A DNA stretch of 64,000 nucleotides from Planococcus citri. Its lineage: Eukaryota; Arthropoda; Insecta; Hemiptera; Pseudococcidae. This document shows, in pieces, positions 14,080 to 26,660 of this stretch (position 1 is the stretch's first letter; every line of letters begins with the position of its first letter). The DNA is taken from the NCBI RefSeq assembly GCF_950023065.1, contig NC_088677.1, forward strand, positions 40,316,555-40,380,554, written 5' to 3'. The position numbers and the translations under genes were made by a program. Below the pieces are notes generated by a model. That model was not told the DNA's origin. It searched no databases and saw only the letters and a list, made by a program, of their open reading frames with translations.

Positions 14080-14324
14080 CCCGAATTCCCATTAATAATT
14101 TATAATAATGTACATTATTTAAAAAAAAAAAAAAAAAGTCGTGATATCAATCGAAAATACTTTTAAAAAGCAAAAATTCCGCCAACCAAAAAAAAAAAAC
14201 TTACCTACAAAAAAACAAAAAGAATTGTCAACAAAAATCTGATATTCTCAACGTCTTGGAGTATGTACCCAGATTCGCATTAACAATTTACAATATGTAC
14301 ACATTAAAAAAAAAAAGTCGTGAT
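14080..14324. repeat. Tandem duplication, period about 188 bp, at the base of a hairpin
   Basis: Sequence from about 14,085 (CCATTAATAATTTATAATAA, then AGTCGTGATATC, then a poly-A run) recurs from about 14,272 (GCATTAACAATTTACAATAT, then AGTCGTGATATC). The second copy runs straight into the left arm of the 14,325-14,843 hairpin. The hairpin arm is therefore an extension of this tandem unit rather than foreign DNA. Confidence 0.75.
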
Positions 14325-14843
14325 ATCCATCAAAAATACTTTTAAAAAGCAAATTACCGCCAACCAAAAAAAAAAAAAAACTTGCAAAAAGAATTGTTAA
14401 CAAAAATCTGTTCATTAAGTAACTTTAATGAAAAAATTCATGATATCAAAACATCGCCAAGCAATTTTCATTCAGCAGTTGTGATCAGGAATTGATATGG
14501 AATTTCAAATTAATTTGGTACTTACTGAAATAAAATATCCATAAGTTTGAGAACTGAATTGAAAAACCGGGCCAAGCGCCGGCGGAATTTATCGGTCCGG
14601 TTTTTCAATTCAGTTCTCAAACTTATGGATATTTTATTTCAGTAAGTACCAAATTAATTTGAAATTCCATATCAATTCCTGATCACAACTGCTGAATGAA
14701 AATTGCTTGGCGATGTTTTGATATCATGAATTTTTTCATTAAAGTTACTTAATGAACAGATTTTTGTTAACAATTCTTTTTGCAAGTTTTTTTTTTTTTT
14801 TTGGTTGGCGGTAATTTGCTTTTTAAAAGTATTTTTGATGGAT
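14325..14843. repeat. Near-perfect hairpin, 246/247-bp arms and 26-bp loop
   Basis: Left arm 14,325-14,570 and right arm 14,597-14,843 are exact reverse complements by my reading. The only difference is one base in the length of a homopolymer (15 A on the left, 16 T on the right). The loop, 14,571-14,596, contains the self-complementary GCGCCGGCG. Such identity means the inversion duplication is very recent, is kept identical by gene conversion, or is an assembly or sequencing foldback artefact. There is no open frame worth naming. If transcribed through, it would form a long double-stranded RNA suitable for Dicer. Confidence 0.9.
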
Positions 14844-17800
14844 TATGAATTTCTTGACAGATCTTTTACTGACAGTTTTTTTCCTTTGTAAATATTAAAT
14901 AACGTCTTCCATCCTATAGAGCAGCATTTTGTTGCAACACCTAACTTTCTTCATTTAGGTACCTATTTATACATCTAGAACTTAATAAGTGTACGTAACT
15001 TTCAGTGCACCAATTGGCAATTTACATATAATTATAAGAATGGGAAATTTACGTAACCAGTCGATTTCCCTTTTTACATTATTTTTTGTCAAATTGTCAA
15101 TTTTAAACACCACGTCGTTTTTAAATTTTCTGACGGTATGTAGGAAAAAAGGAAATAACTTTTTCAACATTGAACGACAGATTTCCGAAAAACGGTTAGC
15201 AACGAAGTAAAAATAAATAATGCAATGGAATACATTCCTAACTGAGTAATGTTACATTTCGACTTGGTTCACGTGTGTTTAAATGAAATGAATAAAAATG
15301 GTTATGTCAGGTCTACATCGGTAGGTAGATAGGTAGGTAGGTATATTTTTTTCCACACCTACCTACAAGTGTACCCGGTATAATTTATTTGACTTGTTGA
15401 ATAAAAAAAAATGTAATATCACCTCACACATATGTACGTCGACGAGCGAAATTTAAATGAATCTGGTTCGCCATAATATCTAGAAATTATTTGCAAGTTT
15501 TACCCGGATTTAAATGGTGAAATGAAATTACTTACGCGGTAAATATTTTTTAATTAAAGAATTTTTTAAATTTAATTAAAGCTACATTGGTAGGATATCC
15601 GCCCACACAAAACAGCACTCATAGTCGTTTCTTAATATATGTACTAAACTGAGATAAAACCAATATTGATTAAATTTTATGGGAGCATTGTTTCAAGTAT
15701 TGTCATCAGGTCTTTTATTTCATCAAGACATATAAATTTCAGTATCAAATAAGAATCTATGTTGTGTTACTTATCAACTACTTGAAAACGAATAGAAGCC
15801 TTCAGCTACCTCACCCCATCATATCACAAATCACTGTGAAAGTTTTTTTCTTCCATTTAAACGTGCCGTAACCAATTACAAAGAACAAATCAACTTTAAT
15901 AAAACAATACCATGACAAGTTACGATAAAAAAATTAAAGCGAATTTCATTTGAGATTTCGACGAATTAAGCGCCTCTGTTTTGTAATACGCCGATTCTGT
16001 TTATTACAAATATATACGAGTAGTAAGTATATATTGAATTGCTGCCTTTTTTCAAATAGTGTGAAAGAGAAGTATAGGACACTCGTGGTTTTTAGACGTA
16101 GGTACTAAAAATGTCGATAGGCGATGGGTGCGTTTACGAGCGCGTGATAATGACACATTAAGAGTAAACAAATCTTTGTAATTGCTTACAATTTACGATA
16201 CATGCTTTCACTTTCAGTAAATTTTCAGCGAGACAAAAAAAAAGTGTTCCTGAATTGCGAATGAAATCTGAGAGAAAGAAAGAAAGCATTATCTATTTGC
16301 CACCACAAATTGGTACCAGCCACAAGGTGTCTGGAGAATGAATGACCAAAAAAGAAATTTCGAATCAACTCGACTATACTGAACAAGTTGCCTAGTTCGA
16401 AAGTTGAAGGGACTAACGCCTTTTGAAGAAAAAATTTGAAATGAGTTCCTCGCCATTAGAATGAGGAACGTATTTTTAGATTAGAGTAAAATTTGATTCG
16501 ATGAGAATTTTACTTGATTTGCAAATTAAAAGGGCTGCTTGAAAAATGATTGAGAAAATTGGATAGCGCATCGAAAAGTAGACCAATTACACCATATGAC
16601 AACTTTTTGCTCAACAACGAAGACATAAATGTCAAACAGCAGAAAATGTTCGGGTTGGACAAGCAAAAATAAAAAGAGTGCCCCAAAATACACCACCGGG
16701 CTAAATTTCAGGCACTAAATTAATTACATTTTTGATTTCTCTAAAATTCAAATTTGGCCCATTTTTTATTAAAAAAATCAAAAATTTGAACAAAATGATG
16801 TAGAAAAGCTGAAAATTGCTTTACCTACTTATTCGTTCTGGTGTCTCCAGAATTCTAGATAGTCCTCTATTGAAAATATTATCATAAAAAGGGTAAAAAT
16901 GGTGTTTGATATACGCTTCCGATTGATTTTGGTATAAATTATGGACATCCGTTTCTGTCTATTCAAATCTACTTCAGTGATCATTTTTGACAGTAAGAAC
17001 GAGTTTATAGCCTTTGAAAAAAATATTAAAACGTGTACGCGCGCCCGAGAAGGTATCCCTTTTTCGGTTTCGACTTTAGAGTTTTGCATAGGGTGGTACA
17101 TATGTATAAGATTGAATTCCGGATCGAATGAAACCTCGCGGAACTTCGGTGCAAAATTCGCCACGATATTTGAATTTTTTTGAAGGATATAGAAAATGAA
17201 ATGTTGAGAAAAACGTACTTAGGTAATAAATATCTAACTATTCGAGGTTTTTGCTCATAAAATCATTTCAAAACATTGAATCAAAATTTTGAAAAATATA
17301 AAATGTCTCAGAATAAAATATAACAAATTTATGGTGATTAAAATTAAGAAAAAAATTTATTTGCCAATTTCACGTTTTTTAAAATCGAAAAATATAATTC
17401 AGCACTTGATGTCTTTTGGGAACACTTTAAATGTTTCTGTGTACGTATAATCCAAAAAAAATTCCCACAGTTGGAAATTTTCAGATGTTGTGTAAAAACC
17501 TTAACCGATCAAATGTGCTCAATTGTTGACGTGCTATTTATTTCCACAATCAAAAATTAATTCCAACTTTTGTTTCATTTTAAGTGAAGTTTATTCCACT
17601 CAATTTTCAAGACAGAGAACATATCTTTCTAAAGTTTATTTCTTGGTACTCGGCTACATTCTAAGGACATCCTGTACACTGTACCTACGAGAATTTGTCA
17701 TCAATTCATCATGAATATGAACTTGTTAATGAGGTGAAAATGAATTTGAGTTTCGGGAAACGTGAGGAAAATTACGTGTCTAGATTTTGACAAGAAAATT

Positions 17801-20344
17801 GAACTACATAGGTGCAAACAAATTCCCGCGTAGGAAGTAAGAAAGATGAAAGTTATATGAATGATATGTTAAACAAGGAAGACTTTCAAAAACTGTTTTT
17901 TTTTTTCAATCATATTCATACCTAAGTTTGAACACGAATTCAATGTAGGTACAGGTAGGTATGCTTTAAAATTATATTTACGCAGTTGCAAATTTTAGAA
18001 GTAAAAATACTTACAACAAACAAGTTTAAGTCCTGAACAGTAGAAGTTGCACAACCGTAAATAGCTGACTTTCGAGAAAGTATGCACAGATAAGTACCTA
18101 TAGGTAAGGGTATATTGAGGAAACAAAGTTTCCAAAAGTTGTATTCCGTTCACTCGTATTCGTCTTATTTAACGTGTACGACATTATATTAAATAGTATA
18201 CATACTCGTATTATACATATCGCAGACACGCTACAAATAAAATCGACAAATTGGTATTTATATTATACTCGAGGCTTATTCCGATTTCTATACCTAATCT
18301 CAAGCCATTAAGATAGAAAGGTGAAATCAAAAACCGCGAATTTACCGACATATAGGTCAAGTCAATCTATTCTAATTCCAGGTACGTAATTTGTCTAAAT
18401 TCAAAATTCATGTATCTCCTGCCAACCATCTAGCTGATAGTTACCAGCGAATGGTAATTGAACCAACCATTACTGGTAGTCAATAATTAGCATAATACCT
18501 GTATAAACACATAAACATACTCGTATATAAAGTAAATCTTGTGTTTTCACATATGATACATCCAGCCGCAAAAGCGTGTATTCAATATCTACATTATCCA
18601 TGAATGCCTATTACCTACATATTTTATGAAAAAAGGCATATTTATCGGATCGATACGTCGAGAAAATAGGCTAATAGAAAATTAAAACACTGGAACACTG
18701 AATTTTTAGAATTTCAATACCTAATGATCTAAATGTCCAAAATTCATGAAATATGATACGTACTTATTACGAATAGAATAGATAACAAACTCGACTACAT
18801 ATTTCTAAAACATTTCACTCGTATATTTTGATAAACAATTTTAAAAAGGGTAATTTTTTTGGAATTATTTTCCTGAGACGTTCCACTCTCATTTTGTATG
18901 AATAAATAGGTGGGTATTCATCTGTATGTATAGTTATAAATTAACAGTACCTATTACATTGAAAGAGAAATCTTGATGCAAGCAAAATGTCAATTCTTTT
19001 TCGCATAAAAGCACGTTCATTTGTTCACTTTAAGACATAGGACATGCTTTAATTCCAAATTCGAAAATCCGAAACTTCAACGCTTCGAGTAACACTAGAA
19101 TATCAACTAACATCAGTAGGTACACACAACTTGATATTTTACGGAAGTTTCCACTTTTCATATCTGCATAGCAGTGTAAAAAAAATATAAATTAAGATAC
19201 TGAATTCCAAGTATTTAAATTAGCATTCGAAAAAGGTTTATTATACATCACAAAGAAAAACTTTCATCTTGAAAAAAAACGACCGTAATGCGCTACCTAT
19301 TTTTAATTAGGTAGGTACCTATCTTATACCAAGCATCACAAACATTTTTTTTCAATTTTTAAATTTTAAGTAAAAAAAATACGCATACTTAAACATTGGA
19401 ATGAAAAGATTGAAAATATCGTTTAAAAGTCTACCAGATGAATAATTCACTGCAGTTGAAAAATTAGTTGAATGAGCTTTTAAAATAATTAACTTGAGAA
19501 TTCCGCTTTTTCGAGGTATAATTGCGAAAGATATTGTCGGATAATTTTTCAAGATTACGTTTCAAGAATTATAATTTTAACATGGAAATTAGATCGTACC
19601 TAATGTACCTACAAATATTTACCTACAAGTAGGTACTCATTTTTAAATATTTTTTCAATTTCAAAAGAAGTAAATGCATAGGCAAACATTTCAAGTTGTT
19701 TATACTTGATTTGTTCCTTTTTTTTCAAAAAGAAAAAAGAAAAAAAAGAATTCAGGGAATAAAATGAAATAGGTACCTATTCTGTTTTTTCACGTTCCAA
19801 GCGTTCAGCTTTCTTACTATAAATAATGCTTACAAGTGATCTCGTTAAGGGAAAGGGATATCTGTATGTACCAATGGGAGTTTACTTAAAACCCATCTGA
19901 AATTATGAAAGGAATTATTTTCAACGAGTTGTCGTCTACCGTGAATCTTCAATTCACGTTTTTCATTTTCAAACTTTTCGATAGATACCTTTTTTAGAAT
20001 TCATTTTTTTAACAACACGTGAAAATGAAAAAAGTAGGTACCTAGTTTCATTCAGTAAATAAAAAAACTTCCAACTCGAAGAAAATATGAAACATAGGGT
20101 ACCTACCTATATAATAAATGCAGTTTTTTGTTGTCATTTTTTTCCCCATTTCAAAATATTTTTAAAAACATTGTTTTGCGTTGTGACTTTTGAAAAATTA
20201 TTCTTAAAAAAAAATCACCATAGCGCTTATAGCCTGATAGATTTTTATTTTAATGAATCACACAGATGCGGTACCTCCTTTATAGGAATGGAAAACATAT
20301 TCTTCAGATGAGTAGATGCCTACCCCCAGAGAAAATGCTTGGAT
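14844..20344. other. Gene-poor AT-rich DNA
   Basis: No convincing gene. A GTAG microsatellite lies near 15,321-15,344. A short stretch of unusually high GC at about 17,035-17,165 looks like an old repeat fragment and overlaps low-quality frames on both strands. A segment near 16,375-16,480 is related to one at 25,545-25,690 (dispersed repeat). Confidence 0.55.
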
Positions 20345-20428
20345 CATATCTAATTAGGTCTCATCAGATCCGGACCATTCCCAAGATCCAATCAGATCTG
20401 ACCAGATCAGATTAGATTTAGTCCAGGG
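20345..20428. repeat. Degenerate CAGATC/GATCTGA motif array
   Basis: About 80 bp in which CAGATC, GATCTG and AGATCC words recur every 8-12 bases, for example CAATCAGATCTGACCAGATC. A longer array of the same motif lies at about 25,320-25,490, in both orientations. Neither is a perfect tandem repeat. Confidence 0.7.
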
Positions 20429-21115
20429 CCATGGAGAAGGGGGCCCGAGCTTTTCAAAGGGCCCGGCAAAATGAGGGCCCATGATGAAAGAAAAACAGTA
20501 TTTTTTACTTCTCAAAACACAAATTTTCGAAAGCGTTTGCCCTCGCTTCGCTCGGGCTTCTTTTCTTTTCTTTCTCGACATCAAAATAGAAATTTCTAAA
20601 AAAAAAACAACGCTTTTGGAAGCCAAAAAATTAACTTCTCACAAAAAAATCGTTTTTATGCCTCTCAGAATATAAATTTTCAAGGGCTTTCGCCCTCATT
20701 TGGGTTGTTCTGTCTTCTTTTTCAAAATCAACTTCCTTCAAAAAAAACATCATTTAAATTCTACTGTTTTAAAAGACAAAAAAAACTCCTCGTCGCATTA
20801 AAAAAACACGTTTTTAGGCATCTCAAAGAAAAAATTTTCAAAAGCTCTCGCCCTCGCTTTGCTCAGGCGAATTTGTTTCTCATTTTAATATACACAAATT
20901 TCACATTTGAGACCTTCAAAAACTTTTTAAAAAATTGAATAAAAATTTTCATAAGACATCAATTGGCAAAATATGTAGATATTTTTCTCCCGCATCAGTG
21001 GACAAATTTCCAGTCAACACCCCCCACCCCCAAAAAACTTTAATTCTGCTTCTGCTTTAGAAATGGGGCCCAAAATAATATTTGCCTCGGGCCCGCATCG
21101 GCCATCGACGGAGAT
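20428..21115. mobile_element. Possible repeat element with GGGCCCGAG ends and about 157-bp inner units
   Basis: The left end carries GGGCCATGGAGAAGGGGGCC followed by CGAG. The right end read on the minus strand carries GATGGCCGATGCGGGCCCGA followed by GG, so the two ends resemble each other as inverted repeats. Inside are three diverged units of about 157-170 bp, each with a version of TCGCCCTCGCTTTGCTCAGG; the second unit is the most diverged. No target duplication or transposase frame was found. The boundaries are approximate. Confidence 0.45.
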
Positions 21116-22121
21116 TCAATATAATTGAATCATTGATTTTTTAAAAGCGTAACATGACCTGAGAGAAAAGCGATGATAGTTTAGAGTTACTGCATGATTA
21201 TCTACTCGTACACCTTCAAGAAATGAAAGTTTGCAAAATCTCATTTGAAAAGGATTAAGAAAATATCTCAAACATTGCTAGCGAAAAACTACAGTCAAAA
21301 AGACTATAGGTATAGGTACATATTAGTAAATGACTTGCACATATAGTATGGGACCATTCTTTAAAACTATAATTCGAGAAAAACTTGATGAAATAACTTA
21401 AACGCAGAGTCATCCATTATACTAAAGTGGGAAATACGAGTATTTTCAAGATAGAACAGTACGAAAATTTAATACCCCGACGCTTAATGATAAAATATCG
21501 TATTCAGGTTACACAACGTTACAAAAAAGAGCAATGGGAATGGTGTGATAAAAGAAAAGCTACAACGCCTACGCACCAAAAATCGTAAAACTAGGCAATG
21601 AATACTTAAGAATAAACTTTGCACACATATTGACAACTTTCGTCTACTTGTATGCAGATAAACGAAGAACAGTAAACCTAATACCTTTATAACCCAGACT
21701 TACACTTACTCACGGGAAATTCGAAAACAATCTTGGAAAATTCGATTTTCAGAAACATATTTTGCAAAAAAAGAAAAAAAATGACAAGAAAATACATTTC
21801 AAATTGAGTTGGTAGTAGGAACCCGATTTTTTTTGCAAAAAAAAAAAAAAAAGTTGATTTAAATGGCGTTGGAGCATCTATTTTAACCCCTACTGAATTC
21901 GTCATAAACGAGCCATACAGTTATATTTTATTTAAAACTTACAACACAAAAAATGAAATAATTTCAGTTACTCACACTCAAAATAAAAATGTTTTAGTAC
22001 CTACCAGAAAAGTTCACACGTATATTTTTTACCCACCTACAGCCCATAAATAGTCCTGTCATTCGGATTAGATCCTCAAAAAAATGCTTATAAGGGAGAC
22101 TTTTTTCATCCTACGAGAAAA

Positions 22122-22427
22122 GTGGCCCACAAACAAAATTGTTTTGATTTTTTTTTGTATGATGAATTGTTACGCGGTAGAACGTTATTAAATATTGAAA
22201 ACTCCTTCGAACCGAATTTCACCATTTCCAGTCATTCTGGAGCCTCCAGAGCGATTTTCAATGCTCTAGAATTTCAACATTTCTCCAAACAACCCATAGT
22301 TTCGCCTGAGGAATTGAGTTATGATGTTGGGGAACAAAAAAAAAAAAAAAAAGAATTTGACGGAGTCATCACTCGCTCTAGTGATGAAGCGTTTTCTTCA
22401 AAACGACTAGTCCACGAGAAGTCCTGA
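22122..22427 (+). CDS. Weak hypothetical ORF, 101 aa
   Basis: The frame starts at a non-ATG codon in this register. It has a compositionally mixed first 70 residues (segments such as NIENSFEPNFTISSHSGASR and VSPEELSYDVGEQ), then a lysine run encoded by a poly-A tract. No family was recognised and there is no flanking gene structure. It could be a decayed gene or chance. Confidence 0.12.
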   Translation: MAHKQNCFDFFLYDELLRGRTLLNIENSFEPNFTISSHSGASRAIFNALEFQHFSKQPIVSPEELSYDVGEQKKKKKEFDGVITRSSDEAFSSKRLVHEKS

Positions 22428-24225
22428 TGCCAAAAAAGTAGATACCAAAATTTTATAACCAGGTAAATTTTCTCAACTCCTCAGACAGCCTTTACAGGCT
22501 AGGTAACGAAAAATAATTCAGGCACACTTCAAAAATATCTACTCGAAAATTCGCGTGACTCACTTTTCGACGCTTTGTACCAAAATGTAACTCATTAATA
22601 ATTTTAACGGGCAATTCCTTTTTTATCAATCCACCAATAATTTTTTTCATTGATGTATACAAAGAAATGGCAAATCTTCCTTTCTGGGGTGGGTACAAGA
22701 AAAGGCAAATGACAAAAACATTAACAACAGATTCGTTGACAGAGGGAGCATTTCGTCGCTATCCGTCTCTCCATTAAACCGACACTGATTTTAGATATCG
22801 TTTTATCAATAATGAATAATATGGGTACATTCGACACTTCATATACAACCTTATTCTGTTCTTTCTCTTTCGTTGAGACGAAAATTTATCAGCATAAAAT
22901 AACGACCATTAAAACCTCTGCGCACCACATCAAATACAAGAAAAAAATAGTCCAATATCCAATATAAAATTTACGTAAACGAAGTAACTAGATAGAATTT
23001 GAACCACGATTTTTCTCTCAGCAACATAGAAAATACGTGTCTGTCAACGACGATAATAATAAATGATATTTTGTTAACTATCCATCAGTGGCGTTTAAAA
23101 AATACCACTTGATCGTTTCAAGTTAAAAAGACTGACTTTTTTCACTCGAGATATAACCTTGATTGTCTCGAAATATTCTTAACATTTTACAAAAAGTGAT
23201 TTTTTTTTATATACTTGACTGCCTTTTCTTCGTGTTTCAAAAATGCAATTTCGATGTAATTTCAACTAAACAGTGACACAGAGGACGTGCTTTTTTTCTC
23301 AGGCACATGACAGAGATAAGATACCTACCTTAGCGCGTACCTTGTAGCTGGTATAGAAATCTAATAAGAGTATCTATGGTATTACAATTTTGAATGAATA
23401 AGAACAAGTAGGTTAACTAAAATCAGATGTTCACATTAACGGTAAAAATTCATTCGTGAGAAATTTATCTGCTTATGATTGTACTTATTTCAGAGTAGGT
23501 AAACTGCGCCGATAAAGGAGGACTTTACATGACATTACCTAATTAAATGATGCGATTTTCCATCTAACCAGCCACTATTCAAAAAGTTTATCCAATTCTT
23601 TTGAAAATTGGTTTCGACGAAAGTTATTACATTCATTTTCTCTTTTCCAACAGATTTTACGAAACTGAATAGAAAAGGGATAACCTATACCTATACTCGA
23701 AACTACATATATCATAAAAACCTATAATACATTACAAACTTTTTTTTTTCTAAAAAAAGAAAATACTCACGCTTGTCGTCTGCAGCAGACTACCTTCTTT
23801 ATAACGAAACACTCGTTCACTCATACTTAAAAATCGACGAAACTTTTATACAAAGATGTTATGAGCAAAATTTTTAATTTATTTTCATTCCGAAACAATT
23901 TTTTAAATCTAACTACTCGTACATCGGTAGGTACCTATAACGAAAACCATTCAATACAAGTAGCTTTAATACTTCAATGAGTTGATTTATCGATCAAATA
24001 CGAAATACCGCAGGTCGGTGTAAGTAGTAGATTATATATTGGGTACAACATTCAATGGAACAATGAAAATAGGTATGTACTTTGAAAGGAGAAAATATGG
24101 TAGGTATCTAATGCGAAAACTTGACAAATTATTTACGAATATCTCGAGCTCGCTCACCCATTTCTATTGAATAAGTAGATGTAGGTATACTCATAATTCT
24201 GTACTGGTGGTAGGTATAATTTTAT

Positions 24226-24414
24226 TCACTTATCTATCAAACGTTCAGGCACCAAAATTTTTCTTCTACCGCGAAATATCGCCATAACGTTTTGAACCAA
24301 GGACCATGCGGAATCATTTTCATGCTTTTTGATCTCAAAGTAAGAGGAGAGTTCTTCAGATTTTGGAACTAAAATCAAATGACAAGAATCGTACATCGAG
24401 AAACCCCTCAACAT
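24226..24414 (-). CDS. Weak hypothetical ORF or terminal-exon remnant, 62 aa
   Basis: A frame on the minus strand that ends IFRGRRKILVPERLIDK and has a mixed, non-repetitive composition. I recognise no family. No splice partner is visible nearby. It is listed because its composition is better than that of neighbouring frames, not because a function is supported. Confidence 0.15.
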   Translation of the reverse strand: MLRGFSMYDSCHLILVPKSEELSSYFEIKKHENDSAWSLVQNVMAIFRGRRKILVPERLIDK

Positions 24415-24692
24415 GACACTTTGGTGGCATAACGTTCAGCAAGTGGATACTTACATTAATCATAGATACCCTTTACTCATACTCGTACTATAGCTGGCTG
24501 CGAAGTATGTTTTAGAAAAACCGCCTAGTCAAAAATAGCAATACTTATATTTTCTCCATGCATGCGGCAATCAGCAGATAATTTATTGCAGTAATAATGA
24601 ATGTAAAACGAAGAAGAAATAATTGAATTTAATATCTCATAATTTCCTAGAAATCTCAATCTTGTTCAATACATACATACAATAGGGTATGC

Positions 24693-24731
24693 CTACTCTC
24701 TAAATTTGACTGTTTCAAATTTAGAGAGTAG
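24693..24731. repeat. Perfect 15-bp-stem hairpin
   Basis: CTACTCTCTAAATTT at 24,693-24,707 pairs exactly with AAATTTAGAGAGTAG at 24,717-24,731 across a 9-nt loop. There is no gene nearby. It could be the core of a small MITE or simply a short inverted repeat. Confidence 0.8.
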
Positions 24732-25319
24732 CATATTATCATTCTTTGAAACTATCTGCCATAAGAAAAAATCAAATGATTCTATTCGAAACTCATATTA
24801 CGTGTGTAAGATATGTAGTTACAAATTAAATAAATTTATTAAAATTTAAAAATCACTCACGGGTTCCATCGAAGCGAGTTGCTATGGTATCTAAAAATGT
24901 ATTCTGAGGAGCTAGAAGCCCCTTCCTAGCTGGCATTTGGAATTACATCAGAATTAACCAATCTGTAACGATAAAATAAACCAAGTTAATCAAAGATGAC
25001 GGAATTACGCCCTTTTTGTAACGAGTACACATCTAATAATGAAGTAATGACTGAAATATGTAGATAGCTGCGAGAAAAATAAGTATTATTTTAAAACATC
25101 ATAATTTCATTGATATTTAATAAAAAAGAAAATGATAAAAAATGACATTTGTATACGAGGACTTCTGTTTTACTTATGTATATGGAATTGGATTGAACAC
25201 AAACACCTCCCCCCCCCCTACCCGCCACAATGGAAGTATCCATCTCAAATCTTGAATAATTGGGTGCCAGTTGGAAATTTTTCAAAAGTGATACTGATAA
25301 CTCAGAGGAAAGTGATTGT

Positions 25320-25495
25320 ATTTGATCAGATTTGATTAAATCCGGACATTCTAATGAATACAATTTGACCTGACCGGATCTGGTCAGATCAACGCTTTGA
25401 TCGTATCTGATCTCGGCATTTCCTGGATAGAATTATGTAGATTAGATCTGACCAAATCTATTTAGATCAACGTTTTTATCGGATTAGGTACACCT
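25320..25495. repeat. Degenerate TGATCAGATC/GATCTGACC array
   Basis: Dense, imperfect recurrences of CAGATC, GATCTG, TGACC and GGATC, on both strands, over about 175 bp. They include CTGACCGGATCTGGTCAGAT, a near-palindrome. It belongs to the same motif family as 20,345-20,428. I could not find clean terminal repeats or a target duplication. Confidence 0.65.
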
Positions 25496-25544
25496 GTTCA
25501 GACAGGACAGCATGAAAATAAATCTGATAAAGTGATAATGAAAT

Positions 25545-25690
25545 GAGAATGAACTAGAAAAAATTAAGAGTTGAACATGCTGCCTAGTTTGAAATTTAAA
25601 GGAGCAATATTATAATTATGTACTTTGAAGAACGAAAATTTGAATTAAAATTCTGTCGCAATTATTCACGGGAAAACTTTAATTGAACGA
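25545..25690. repeat. Dispersed repeat related to 16,375-16,480
   Basis: The two loci share AAC(A/T)(T/G)GCTGCCTAG-like sequence, followed by TT(C/T)GAAA(G/T)TT(G/A)AA and, 30-40 bp later, a TTTGAAGAA stretch. The alignment has gaps, so this is a diverged pair. Confidence 0.45.
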
Positions 25691-26660
25691 CAGAATGAGT
25701 GAATTGCACAACAGGACAACCCCATGACAAAATAATGGTTTTTGAACGACAGACGATTTAACGACTATTTTGGTTGTTAAAACGACAACATTGAACGACA
25801 GACCTTGATCGACAAACATGAAAAACTTGCGTCGCGAAAAAGGGAATGCCCGACGGGCTATTAACTGTTTGCACTTTTTGTAAATCGTTTGCGCTTTTAG
25901 AAAGCAGGGATTCCCAAACTTGTTGGTAATAGGTACTCAAACACGTACTACTGTACGCAGAAAACATTTAAGCTTCAGAGGTGCCCCTGGAAAAGAGAGA
26001 GTATGTTTTGGAACTTTTGGGGTTCTACAATGATCAGTTGAAAATGTGCAAATCGCTTATTTTTGGATGAATTTGTGTATTGAAAATTTTGTTTTTCTCC
26101 AATATTTCGCATTGATTAAGCCAAAATATCGAAATTTATCATTTCTGAAACTGGGGAGATATTTTGAAAGGCAATGGTGCCAACTTTTTATTTATTACTG
26201 AAAATTTCTAGAAATCGAAAAAATTTCATAAGTTTTTGGCTATTTTTCTGTATTTTGCGATTCAGAAAGTGACGGTGCCGATTGAAGCGAAGTACCTCTC
26301 GGGCAGAAGAGGAAGAGAGGGAGGCCGAGCAAAGCTAAAAAGGCACTACTCGTTTAAATTACCTACTTGATAGAACATTACATTTAACATTATTTTTTAA
26401 TTTTAACCCGCGAATAATTTGTCTTAATTTAATGTGAGTATTATTACCAGCTTTCATTGAATTTCATAATTTGTCGTTTTGATCTCAATTTCGTCGTTTC
26501 TTTAGCAGAGCAGTCTGGGTATTTCATTCAATTCGTCGGGCACACGCCGGCGAGCACTTTAATTTTTCTGTCGTGCAATGGTCGACAACACTTTCTGTAT
26601 TTCACTTTTCAGGCGTTCACATCTGTCGTGCAAAATCCCTTTTTCTCGTCGTGCCGATAA
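25683..26660. mobile_element. Candidate element with inverted GTCGTT/GTCGTGC motif arrays at both ends
   Basis: The left part (about 25,683-25,860) repeatedly carries ACGACA on the plus strand (GAACGACAGA, AAAACGACAA, GCCCGACGGG). The right part (about 26,465-26,660) carries the complement (TTTGTCGTTTT, TCTGTCGTGC, CTCGTCGTGCC). One longer pair links the halves as an inverted repeat: GCGAAAAAGGGAATGCCCGA near 25,834 against the reverse complement of the CCCTTTTTCTCGTCG stretch near 26,637. No transposase frame is present in the middle. The exact ends and any target duplication were not found. Confidence 0.45.

Larger units (their letters stand above)
21116..25319. other. Gene-poor AT-rich DNA with two weak ORF candidates
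   Basis: No recognised gene. A plus-strand frame at 22,122-22,427 and a minus-strand frame at 24,226-24,414 have mixed amino-acid composition but no recognisable domain, no partner exons and no clear promoter. A perfect 15-bp-stem hairpin lies at 24,693-24,731. Confidence 0.5.

Noticed and set aside
16829..17183. Overlapping 111- and 80-codon frames on opposite strands
   Set aside because: They mirror each other over a short GC-rich repeat-like stretch, with no domain and no splice context. They are best seen as shadows of an old repeat.
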